From positions 620,001-684,000 of the forward strand of contig JAQQWL010000016.1 of NCBI GenBank assembly GCA_038363925.1: a DNA stretch of 64,000 bases, read 5' to 3'. Every line of letters begins with the position of its first letter. The stretch's first letter is position 1. This stretch comes from Apiospora phragmitis. Its lineage: Eukaryota; Ascomycota; Sordariomycetes; Amphisphaeriales; Apiosporaceae. The translations under genes and the position numbers were made by a program. The notes beneath the pieces were generated by a model. That model saw nothing but the letters and a program-made list of their open reading frames with translations. It had not been told where the DNA came from and did no database searches. Shown piece after piece: positions 48,227 through 58,420 of this stretch.

Positions 48227-49136
48227 ATGTCGTCGGCTGCCCTCCAGAGGCCCTTGACTCCGACTAAAGCCTCGCCCGCGCCGCCTCAAGATAGCCCGGG
48301 CACATGGCGTCATCCACGCCTGGAAGAGATCTCCAAGCGCCAGAATGCCGCCACCTTCGGCGAGAAAAATGTCAAGAAGGTCGTCTACAACGTCGCGGCC
48401 TTGATTGCCATGTTCGCGATTCAGGGATTCGTCTCTCAGTGGCTCTCACCAGTGTCAGTGGTCGCTCAACCCTAGCGGAGATGGCAGCAGTATATTGACA
48501 TGACGATCACACAGTCCACCAACAATTAGCAAATCAGCGACGTATGTTTACCGAATCGCCCAGCTGATACCGCTCTACAATATTGCTGTGGCATGCATGC
48601 CGTTAATACAGTCTCAAGACGAGATGTCAGACATTGCCTTGACGCCTGGCCAGCGTAAACTGCTAGGGCTGCCGCCTTCGTCGAACCCCCCATCCCCCGG
48701 CTCGGTCTACAGCACACCTCCGCGGTACTCGCGCACTCCTTCCATGTCAGGTTCCACCGGTGGCAAGCGGAACTTCTCAGACTCGACTGTTAATGGACAG
48801 ACGAGCCCTTCCCTTTTCCGCAGCCCGCTGGATTTCGGTGGAAGTGTAAGCACCAGCAGCTTCGGTGCATCTGCATCGGCTTTCGGTGGATCTGGGTCAG
48901 CGTTGGCCGGCAGCCCTCTCATCCAGAAAGCCTTCCAGGGTGCGCGTCGGTCGTCTTTTGGGTCGCCAAGTCCGATGGTCGGTAGCATTAATGGAGGATC
49001 GATGTTTGGCAGCGGACCTGAAAGCCCAAGTCCAAGCCCAGCAAATGGCAAACGGAGTAGCGTGAGCCTGAACAACAAGTGGCTGTACGAGAAGGGCAGA
49101 AGAAGCTCGGGAAACATGTTTCTACAGGCATCATGA
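48227..49136 (+). CDS. POM34: Nuclear pore membrane protein POM34
   Basis: This integral nucleoporin anchors the nuclear pore complex in the pore membrane. Exons 48227..48453 and 48515..49136 (61-nt intron, GTCAGT..CAG, phase 2) give 282 residues. The start MSSAALQRPLTPTKASPAPP leads to TWRHPRLEEISKRQNAATF. A first membrane segment (VVYNVAALIAMFAIQGFVSQWL) and, across the intron, a second one (ATYVYRIAQLIPLYNIAVACM) form the hairpin typical of the family. Then LTPGQRKLLGLPPSS and VYSTPPRYSRTPS begin a Ser/Gly-rich tail that ends NNKWLYEKGRRSSGN, both conserved blocks in fungal POM34. The join is supported because neither exon alone contains both membrane segments and the frame closes exactly. 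It lies 0.7 kb before SPC3, same strand. Confidence 0.9.
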
Positions 49137-49868
49137 GGAGCTCACTCGGTAGGAGTGAAGCACGCAGCATGCGAGGTCTCGGTATCACCGTATAATGACT
49201 AATAGCAGGCGTATGAAGCAGGATTTGGCAACATCAATCAATGCAATGGCAGTTCGTTCGACGACAGGCAGACCGTCACCCGCGGCCCCGATCGTTTTAC
49301 TGGTCCATACCCCATTCGGGGCATGATCCAGGATTGGGCAAGCCGTGGAACTTATCCTGCCCGTCGTTGGACGACGCCGGCCGAGACAAGCTTCGTGTGT
49401 ACAAGAACAATTTGTCGCAATACAAAACTACCCATGGGCCATGATCATACCTCCTGTAGAACAAGCGATGCATTGAACATGATCCAAATGCCATAACTTT
49501 TAAGATCTTCCCTTTGAAGGGGCTTCTGGGCGTGGAGTAGTCATTAATATCCATTGTATTGAACCATATATTTACAGACTCATATACCACTGACAATGTT
49601 CCGACTCAACTGGAGCTTTTCGTGGTAGGTCAAGCAAGCATCACCTATGAAATTAAGGTTAGTGGGGTTGGCCAGCCTCTACAGCTTCTGTCCGCCAGGC
49701 ACCGTAGTTCTGAGTTAGCGTGCTTACCAACAGGTCCATCCTAAAGCTCAAAGGTGGCCTTATTTGTGACGCAGATCGGACCCGCGGCATCAAGCAACAC
49801 CATTCAGCATCAACGAAAAGGGAGGAGAAGTTTGCAAAAAGGGTCTTTTTGCAGCTTCAATCGCCAAC
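49137..49868. other. Intergenic
   Basis: This is the 3' flank of POM34 and the promoter of SPC3; no further gene is seen. Confidence 0.5.
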
Positions 49869-50657
49869 ATGTATAACTCCCTGACTCGCATACAGAATGT
49901 CTTTGGCTTCTTCACCACCGTCGCCTTCGTAGTCGCCGCCTTCATTGCCGCCTCTGACTTCACCTATGACCGGACGCCGAGCGCGCACATCAAGACCACG
50001 AATGTGCAGGTGTAAGTTCTAGTGGGAAACAGGAGGGGAAAACGGAAGAAATAAGCTGAAAGCTGACTTTTTGCGCCTGCCTACTACTACAGAGTCAAGG
50101 GTCGCCCCCATTACTACAGCACCAAGAAGGAGGAATATGCCATTATGAAATTCAGCCTGGACGCCGACCTGTCCTCGCTCTTCACCTGGAACACGAAGCA
50201 GGTGTTCGTGTACGTGACGGCGGAGTGGACCTCGCCACCTTCCTCTTCTGCTTCTGCGAAATCCGCCTCGGCAACGAACCAGACCAACAGTGCCGTGATC
50301 TGGGACAGCATCATCACGGCCCCCTCGTCGGACCACCTGGCCAACATCGGGCCCGCAACGCTGAAGAAGCTGCGCAAGTCGGCCGCGGGCAAGGCCGTCG
50401 ACCCCAAGCGCGGGCTCCTGTCGCTCAAGAACCAGCGGCCCAAGTACCAGATCACGCACCCGACAGGCCGCATCGCCGAGACCGGCGACGTGCGCCTGCG
50501 CGTCCACTACAACGTCCAGCCGTGGGTCGGCTTCCTCACCTGGAGCCAGACCGAGCACGACTTCGGCCGCTGGCTGCGCATGAAGGACGGCATGAGCCGC
50601 GCCTTCACCCTGCCCGCGGTCAAGAAGAAGGACGAGGGCAAGAAGGCCAAGGCATAG
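49869..50657 (+). CDS. SPC3: Signal peptidase complex subunit 3
   Basis: This ER membrane protein is an essential partner of the Sec11 signal peptidase. Exons 49869..50011 and 50093..50657 (81-nt intron, GTAAGT..CAG, phase 2) give 235 residues. The start MYNSLTRIQNVFGFFTTVAF has the short cytosolic end and single membrane segment of the family, followed by the luminal domain: ADLSSLFTWNTKQVFVYVTAEW, NSAVIWDSIITAP, LKNQRPKYQITHPTG and VHYNVQPWVGFLTW. It is about 50 residues longer than yeast Spc3, because of a Ser/Ala-rich insert after AEWTSPP (about 90-105), a Lys-rich loop and a Lys-rich C-terminus (KKKDEGKKAKA). Confidence 0.95.
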
Positions 50658-51090
50658 ATTCAGAAGGGTACTTGAAAATCACGGGGGTTGGGCGGCGTTG
50701 ATAATTAGCTTCAGTTAGACTGGGTATTGAATGGATGGCCCGAGACTGGCTACAAGCAATACAATGGACTTCGCACTATATTTTCAGGGGCTGGTCGAAC
50801 CTTGTGCGGCGTATAAGATTTGCGCCAGAACCATCTGCGAGTGCGCGCAAGGACTATCCCGTATTGCCTGGTAAGCGAGGATGTTCGTTGTATAGTACGT
50901 TTGATATCTTTGTCATTACAATCCATAGGTACATACACCTCCCCCAAGCATCTAATACGGCACAAGAGTGTACTGGATATCCCACCAAAGTCATCGTTGA
51001 TAACCCATCATTGCCTGAACTCCAAACGTTACAGCAACTCGTAAATCATGCAAATCCGTCTCGCGTTCGTCCACACTTGCCGTTTTGCGA
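50658..51090. other. Short intergenic between convergent genes
   Basis: This is the shared 3' flank of SPC3 and MCM5. Nothing further is seen. Confidence 0.5.
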
Positions 51091-53420
51091 CTAAGCGCCG
51101 TTTCGGTACACCTGTGCGCCCTGGTTGCGGAACATGATGGTGTCCCTCCTTTGCAGGATCATGAGGGCTCTGTTCAGGGCCTGCTCGCTGAACCCCTTGC
51201 CCTCCATCATCTCCCGGCGCAGCGTGGCCACGCTCGTGCTCCAGCCGATGGGAAGCCGTCTCTTCAGCTCCGACTCGACTCGATTGGTTTCCTCGTTCAA
51301 CTCGCGGCTTCCCTGGTTGCCGCCTTGGTTGACGGCATCCATCGTAGAGCAGAGGAAGAGGCGGATGGCCTCATCGACGTGTTGCTCCGTGGCGATCGGC
51401 GAGAGGGTCAACTTGGCCAGTGATTCGGTGATACGCACAATGGCTTCGAGCTGACGAACTGTGATGGGGATGCTGGATCGCGTGTTCGCCTCAATCTCCG
51501 AGGCGTGCACTTGCTTCCTGATGGAGACGAAGTGGGACGAGAGCTTCTCCGCCGCTTCGGGGGACAAGCGGGGTGCCATTCGCCTGCGGTCGCTTCAGTT
51601 ATGTAGGACTTCGGATCAAAAAAGGGGCGGTGACTTACGACTTGCAGTACGAGAGGTATCGCTTCATCTTGTCCACTGGGATCTCGCTCTCCGTCTGTTC
51701 TTCCAACCCACGACCGCCCATGTGAATGCCCATGACGTGCTTGGCAATTCTCTCATCCTTCTCTCTTGTATGTTCATCCTTGACGATGAAGATCATGTCG
51801 AAACGTGACAGGATAGTGGTCTGGAAGTCGATGTTCTCACCCGGTGACTTCATATCATCGTAGCGACCGAAAATCGGGTTGGCAGCAGCAAGAACCGAGG
51901 TTCGAGCGTTTAGAATGGTAGTGATGCCGGCCTTGGCGATAGAGATAGTCTGCTGCTCCATGGCTTCGTGGATGGCGACACGATCCTCATCTCGCATCTT
52001 ATCGAACTCATCAATACAGACAACACCACCGTCAGCAAGCACCATAGCACCACCCTCAAGGTAGAATTCCCGCGTAGACTGGTCACGCTGGACAGAAGCT
52101 GTCAGACCAGCAGCCGAAGAACCCTTTCCTGACGTGTAGATTGAAATCGGTGCCACCTTCTCGACAAACTTCAGCAGTTGAGACTTGGCGGTACCGGGAT
52201 CTCCGAGAAGCAGTACGTTGATATCTCCTCTGAGCTTCATACCATCGGGCAGGATCTTCTTTGAACCACCAAGGAGGAGGCATAGAATGGCCTTCTTGAT
52301 ATCCCTGTTTCCATAGATGGAGGGTGCGATGCAGTCAGCCATAGTGTTGTACAGATCAGGTCTTCGACTAAGCTCAAGGAACTCCTGTTCCTCCTCTTCT
52401 GAGAAGGAGGAGTGTCCCTTTGCGGTTGAGTCTACATCTGTCTGTATTCCCACTGTTCTGAGGTACGGCGTTCGGATAGCTACTGCACCACCTCCCGAGT
52501 TCTTCGAAGCTTTATTCTGGTAGATAGAGAAAATGCCCATGACGGTACATCTGGACCCGGGCACCACCCTGTTCGTGAGATATCGGTCGGCTGAGATCAG
52601 GACATGGCGTGGTAGTTCACCCACAGGCACTTGATCCGGCGCTTCTTGCAGTTTGATGATTTGCTGGTCCACAAACCTCGATTTCTCGTGCACGACAAAG
52701 TAGGGGTCCATGGGACACTTTTCCGCGCCATCTCCGGGGGCTCTTTGCCGAGCGCATTGCCGCGGCAGGGTCACACCGGTGAAGCCGCCAAAGATGGGTA
52801 TCGTCTGGTTGTGCAGGCAGCTTCGGCATTGAATGGCCAGTTCTGTGGCTTTCGAGGACATGACGGAAGCGCCAATGACAATACCAGGTACCCTAACCAA
52901 TCTCGCGATCGTCATGGAGTCCAGATTTCGGATGGAAACATCTTCTGCCGTGGAGTGGAGGAGCAATTGATGTTCAGGAATGTCGGCCTTCGGTTCGTGG
53001 GGAAGAGAATGCGATGCGTGCACTTCTTCAAGGCGGCCTCAAACTGTAGAAATATCAGTCCCCGGCCTTGATATACTAAGCGCCCACATGGTACATACCA
53101 AAGGTATAATCTCAGCTGGCTCCGTAGCCAGACGATGTGCCAACTCTTCATTATACTTGATCAGGTCGCCGATGTCAATATCGCAGTAGAATTGCTTTAA
53201 TAATGCATTCTCTCGCAGTTGATCTCTGTGCAACGCTAAGTCAGACACGGGGACCGCAAGTCAAAAGTCGAACGGGAACTCACCTGTAGACAAACTTATT
53301 ATCAAGTCTGAAGCTCAAAACAAACTGCATCAACTGCTCCTGGATCTGGGTTCGGCTGTCTTCACTTTGCCCGGCCTCGCTATTGAAGACCGAGACCGAG
53401 AATACTGACTGTCGGTCCAT
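51091..53420 (-). CDS. MCM5: DNA replication licensing factor MCM5 (frameshifted)
   Basis: This is a subunit of the MCM2-7 replicative helicase, essential for origin licensing and fork movement. Exons are 53420..53284, 53225..53099, 53043..51639 and 51583..51091. The start [15 protein letters not shown] is characteristic. An N-terminal OB/zinc part contains [12 protein letters not shown]. The AAA+ core has Walker [14 protein letters not shown], Walker [11 protein letters not shown] and the arginine finger region [13 protein letters not shown], and the C-terminus is a winged helix. One base is missing in the G4 run at 52999-53002: before it the frame reads HRILFP, after it conserved sequence resumes with [15 protein letters not shown] in another frame. 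With five bases in the run the protein would be 720 residues, the normal MCM5 length. All three introns have sound donors (GTGAGT, GTATGT, GTAAGT). As MCM5 is essential, the gap is almost certainly a sequencing error. Confidence 0.97.
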
Positions 53421-53616
53421 GTTGACGAGTCCGTAGCTTTCGTACTTGTTTTTGGATTCAACAATAGTAGCGGAACTTAAATGGTGATGTGTTGTTGGAG
53501 TTGAGCGTTGGGGTGTGGCTGGTCTCCCTCTTTCACCTCCAGCAGAAAATCGCAAGCGGGCGCCCCTCCTGAGATTCCGATTCAATTAAGCCCGGCGCGT
53601 GCTTTGGGGGTCTTGA

Positions 53617-53622
53617 ACGCGT
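53617..53622. promoter_or_regulatory. MCB element (ACGCGT) upstream of MCM5
   Basis: This palindromic MluI cell-cycle box lies about 200 bp upstream of the MCM5 start. MBF-type factors bind this site to drive G1/S transcription of replication genes in yeasts, and conservation in filamentous fungi is expected. Confidence 0.7.
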
Positions 53623-53626
53623 CTCT

Positions 53627-53633
53627 TTTCGCG
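53627..53633 (+). promoter_or_regulatory. SCB-like element (TTTCGCG, i.e. CGCGAAA)
   Basis: This matches CRCGAAA on the opposite strand and lies five bases beyond the MCB hexamer. The pairing of the two elements upstream of a G1/S gene supports cell-cycle control. Confidence 0.55.
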
Positions 53634-54087
53634 TAACGTGTTGAGTGCTTGCATATCTGACGCTAGCCCAAGCAGGCTCTAGTACGGCTGCTCTATTATC
53701 ATCACGTGTACGGAGCATACTTGATTACGTATCAACTAGTACCTACTCCGTACTGTCCTCTAATTTGTGAAGGGGGAGGACCCTTTATTAATTCAACGCT
53801 TCCAAGTTATGCGTTATGCCGCCCTGCAGGCTTACCCTGCACCAGCCAGATACTACTAGATTAGGTACATCTGGAGCTAGGGGAAGGTGATGTGGCTGAA
53901 AGCACATTGGTCTCCCGCGCATCTCGAGTATACCCCAAGCCAACGCCGAACATGCGCCATTGCAGCTCTCTATGTATTCACGCCAATTCGAAAGCCTCAC
54001 CCGTGCCAGCGGTTGCCATCCCGTACCAGCAATCTGAAGCCTAATGCATTCGCCCTCGCGTACCAGCTATGATCTCTCGATAGCCTC

Positions 54088-57000
54088 ATGATAAGCTCGT
54101 CGACCACTCCTCCCGACTTGCTCAACCTATGCGAACTCTAAACCGACTTCCCGAGCTGCGCAACCTCGTTCATGAACCATGTATTCCAATCAATCAGTGC
54201 GCCTGTCAGTTGACAGCTTGTCGTCGCCCCCATCACCACAGAATTCGCGGGGCGAATTCCCTTTCCATAGGTTCGCTTGTCCGATCCGCCCGCCCCAGGT
54301 TTAGAGCTGATAGCAGGTTATAGGCAAAGCTCCGTGACATCCCATGCCACGGCGCGACGAGGTTCTACAGCAAGCTCGATACACTCGATAGGTGGGCACC
54401 TGGACACATCTAATAGCTGGACTCAAGGGGTCCAGGAAATCGGCCAAAATGGTATGCGACACAAGCTCCGGGTCTCCTTCATCTCTGGGGCGTCGCTAAC
54501 AAGTGACGTCAAGCTATTTCAACTCTACTTCAACCTCCTATAGTACGAACAGGCTTATTGCCCCATACGTCGGCTCCTGCATCCAGTGCGCACAAGCCGC
54601 CTACCGCCAGAGATATCCCGCCGGTCACCTTGACCAACATTGAGAAGATCGACGTAGCCGAATTCAAACCCTACTTGTCGCAAGTTGGTGCATTGTACGA
54701 ACAACTGCGCCGTGTGAAAGAGAGCGAGGATAATGGTGCCGACCAGGTCTTTCGGCGGAACAGCAAGCCCGAGACAGTTCCCGATTTCGACGATGGTCAC
54801 CTACGACCCGGCTCGAGTGGTGGCAGGCCCTCTAGCTCGCGGAAGGCATCGACATCGTCATTTGGTTCCGCGTCACCCCTCGAGTCGCCCCAGATACGCA
54901 GGAGATCTAGTGCAGGGTTTAATCGGAAGGCGGCTCATGGACCACCGCCCTTGAATACTATCCCAAACGTTTATTTCGACGAAGACTTTCACCTGGAAAA
55001 CCCCCGAACCTTCGATGTTGTCAGCGAGAGGTCGGAAGTTGTGAAGCCCCCGCCCGGGTCTTCAGAAGAGAGGAATGTCACCAATGGCACCGCGGCGCCT
55101 CGAAAGTCGCTGGCCACAAATGCCATCTTGCAGGAGAAGCTATCTTGGTACATGGATACTATCGAAATGCACCTGATCTCCTCTATATCTACCGCGTCCA
55201 CAACCTTCTTCACGGCCCTTGGTTCTCTCAGGAATTGCACTCGGAGGCGGCCGAGTCGGTAGACAGGATCAGGACACTGCGTAAAGAACTCGACGCCTTG
55301 GATCGAGAAATTGCAACTACTGGTTTGGACATCGTGCAGAAGCGCCGGCGCAAAGAGAATCTCCAGCAGCTAGATGATGCGGTCCATCAATTACGCGAGA
55401 TCGCGGAAGCACTATCCGAGTGCGAATCTCAAGTCGACACCGGAGATGTTGAAAAGGCATTAACGAACATTGAGGCTTTGGAGAGGTTAATTGCTGGGCG
55501 CAAACGACTCCATGGTAAAGACAACGGACGACAAATCCGGGACTTGCGTGATGCTGTGGCTTTGCAAGGCGTGAACACCGATATTTCGACTCTTCGCCTT
55601 AGAATCGGCAAGCGTACGAAACTCGGTTCGTCGATGTATTGTTGGAAGACCTCCGCCGCCATGTAGACACCGTATCCACGCAGGACGTGCTCCTCAGATG
55701 GACCAGTGCAACCATGCGGTCCCGCGGAGGACAGGCCAAAGATGCTACGGCTTTCCCTCCAGCCTACCTTTCATCGACTGGGGGTCTTCGCTCGCAGTTG
55801 ATGCCTGTTGTGACTGGCCTACACCAAGCAAAGCATATTATGATGGCCATATCATCATATCGAGAGCTTGTCTTGCGGGAAATTCGCAAGCTGATACAAA
55901 GACCATTACCTAGCTCAGATGACGATGACAATGCTACAATAATGTCTGCGTCAACACGAAGCGGACGCAGGCTCACTCAAGGAGAAAAGTCCTCCATTCT
56001 GGCCCGCAACCTCAGGGCACTCGACCCGGAAGATGCCGAAGCACTCTTCACCAAGATATACATCGGTGTAACCGAGACCCTGAGGAGATTGACAACACAG
56101 GTTAAAGTCCTGTTTGACGTCGCAAGCTCGATAGGCGAATCGCCCGATGTGACATCCGGGATGCGTTCGCCGCCCCTTGGGGGCCTCAAGTCACCGCCAT
56201 TGAATAGCGCCAACCAGGATATCCAGGAGGACATCCATCTGACTTTGGATATGGCGAACCTTCTGGGTCAGGCAACAGATCTGGCCCAAGAGAAAATTAC
56301 CAAAGTCTTGCGGGTCAGGTCTGAACAGAGTACCCGGCTACCGCTCGACCTGTTTTTGCGGTATTTTACGTTGAACCTTTACTTCACAAATGAGTGCGAG
56401 TCGATTTCTGGGCGAAGCGGGACATCTCTCAAAACGGTTGTCAACGGGCATATCAAAGACTTTATTGACCAGCATGGGGACGCCGAGAAGCAGAAGCTCG
56501 CGCAAGAGATGGAGTCGGACCAATGGGCAGCAAAGGACTTTACAGACGAGAACAAGCTCCTCTTGAATCGCGTCATTGACTCTAGCACTAGAGATGGTAT
56601 TTCCTGGTCAGAAGGAAGCAAGATATGGATACCATATTTAAGCACACAGCCGGAGACAACTGGACGACCACGTGCCGAGTCCAACGGTGCAGGGCCAAGG
56701 GACAAGACACGTAGCGCCGTCATCGACTCGGAATCTTTTATCCTACCTCAGTCTGCCATCCTCTGTCTGCAAGGCATGTCACATTTCATGCAGCTCATTG
56801 CCGGCATCCCGTCCATGTCCTCGGATATAGCAACATCACTCGTCTCCTATCTACAAGTATTCAACAGCCGCTGTACGCAGCTAATTCTCGGTGCTGGAGC
56901 CACACGTTCTGCCGGCTTAAAGAACATCACGACCCGCCACCTAGCTCTTGCTGCCCAAGCTCTGGCCTTTATATCAACCCTCATCCCACATGTCCGGGAG

Positions 57001-57849
57001 TTTGTGCGCCGACTTGCAGGTACAGGCGCTAATGTTAATAATGCCTCGGTCGCAGCGTTGATGGGTGAGTTTGACAAGGTTAGGCGCCTCTATCAAGAAC
57101 ACCAAAACAACATTTACGACAAATTGGTTGAGATCATGAGCGGACGAGCCGCCGCGCATACCAAGACCATGAAAGGTCTCGACTGGGATCGCCCGGCGAG
57201 AGAAGGCGAAGCGAGCGTGGATGTCTTCATGGAAACACTAGTCAAGGAGACGGTCACATTGCACCGCGTGTTGACCAAACACCTCCCCGAAGCCACGGTG
57301 CACCTGATCATGGCGCCTGTCTTCGACAGTTATAAAACACATTTAGGGAAGGCGCTCCAGGGGCTGGAGGTCAAGGAGGGAAATAGGAGCGAAGCGGCAA
57401 GTATCTGGCAACCCATCGTTTATGGATGATGTTCTAACCTTTGGCGCAGGATGGAAGATGATATCGGGTACCTCATCAATCGTTTATCAAAGGTTGAAGG
57501 CTTTGCCAACACGGGCGAGCACCTACTCAACATTGTCAAAACTAAGCAGCCGGACAAGCCCCCGCCGGTGCCGGAGAAGAACGGGACCGAGGTGAAACCG
57601 AATGACGCCACGCCCAAGGAGGCAGAGAAGCCAGAAGAGCAGAAGAGCTCCGAGGCAGCGGAGAAGAATGGGGGGAGACTCCTAGTACGATACGATACCA
57701 GTGTCTTCTATTGTTTGTGCATAGCTCGGTGTCACGATAGGCGTTCATTAGAATGGATCGTTTCAGCCTCCGAGGCCAATATATTGACCATGTATTGTTT
57801 GCTGTCGAGAGCGTTACGACTGGTCTACGATTTACGGGTTGGTACATAA
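54088..57849 (+). CDS. VPS54: GARP/EARP complex subunit VPS54 (several frameshifts)
   Basis: Vps54 is a tether subunit that receives endosome-derived vesicles at the trans-Golgi. The body is clear: ARRGSTASSIHSIGG, a 62-nt intron (54452-54513), then ISTLLQPPIVRTGLLPHTS, IPPVTLTNIEK and LQEKLSWYMDTIEMHLISS. Next come the coiled-coil part (RIRTLRKELDALDREIA) and a long helical C-terminal domain (QGMSHFMQLIAGIPSMSSD and LSKVEGFANTGEHLLNIVK). One base is missing at 55231-55232 (GG for GGG; LGSLR then ELHSEAAES) and another at about 55615 (IGKR, then DVLLEDLRRHVDT). The first about 60 codons cannot be read in one frame: MISSSTTPPDLLN at 54088 and YSNQSVRLSVDSLSSPP after 54179 look coding but do not join. 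A last intron begins near 57401 (GT) and ends at 57449 or 57457. A G6 run at 57670-57675 may hide the true stop. End coordinates are therefore approximate. Confidence 0.92.
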
Positions 57850-58420
57850 GTATGGGAGGGAGAATAGGGACCTGCGACCTGCTTAGAAATGGATTCAAGA
57901 TATTGAGTATGCATCCTTGAAGAGAGCACAATGTTTATAATGGGCATATGGCAGCAGACCTGAAATTCACGATCCTAATCCTATCCATCCGTATAGATAG
58001 ATATACAAGTGACAGTGAGGTAAAGTTATCCACTGTAGTCCGGTGTGAGTAATCGTGAGGCAGAAGTGAAGCTTCTATCAAATGCTAGGAAGCTCCTTTC
58101 AAGCAAGAGCCACTAAGGTTAGCTCACGGCAGTTGACCATGCCGTCCGTGCTAGGTAAAGCTCCAGTGGCTCCAATGTACCTACCCTTGGCAACTTAGGC
58201 AGCAGCTCATGTGACACCGCGCACAAACTACTCCAAACTACCCCACTTCAATTTGGGAACGCGGTAGTAAAACGCGTGGGAATCCACGATCTTGATTGAG
58301 CACTTACTCACTGTCATCTTCAATGGTCCGCAGTTGGTCGAATAATCAATCAATCGACATCTCGACCTTTTCTGTGGGTAACCAATTTCATGCTGCTTTC
58401 CCTTCCCCACGTCCAAAAGG
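57850..58420. other. Intergenic
   Basis: This is the 3' flank of VPS54 and the promoter of the large GTPase gene. No further feature is seen. Confidence 0.5.

Larger units (their letters stand above)
53421..54087. other. Divergent promoter region, MCM5 / VPS54
   Basis: This contains the MCB and SCB-like sites and the start regions of both genes. Confidence 0.6.
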
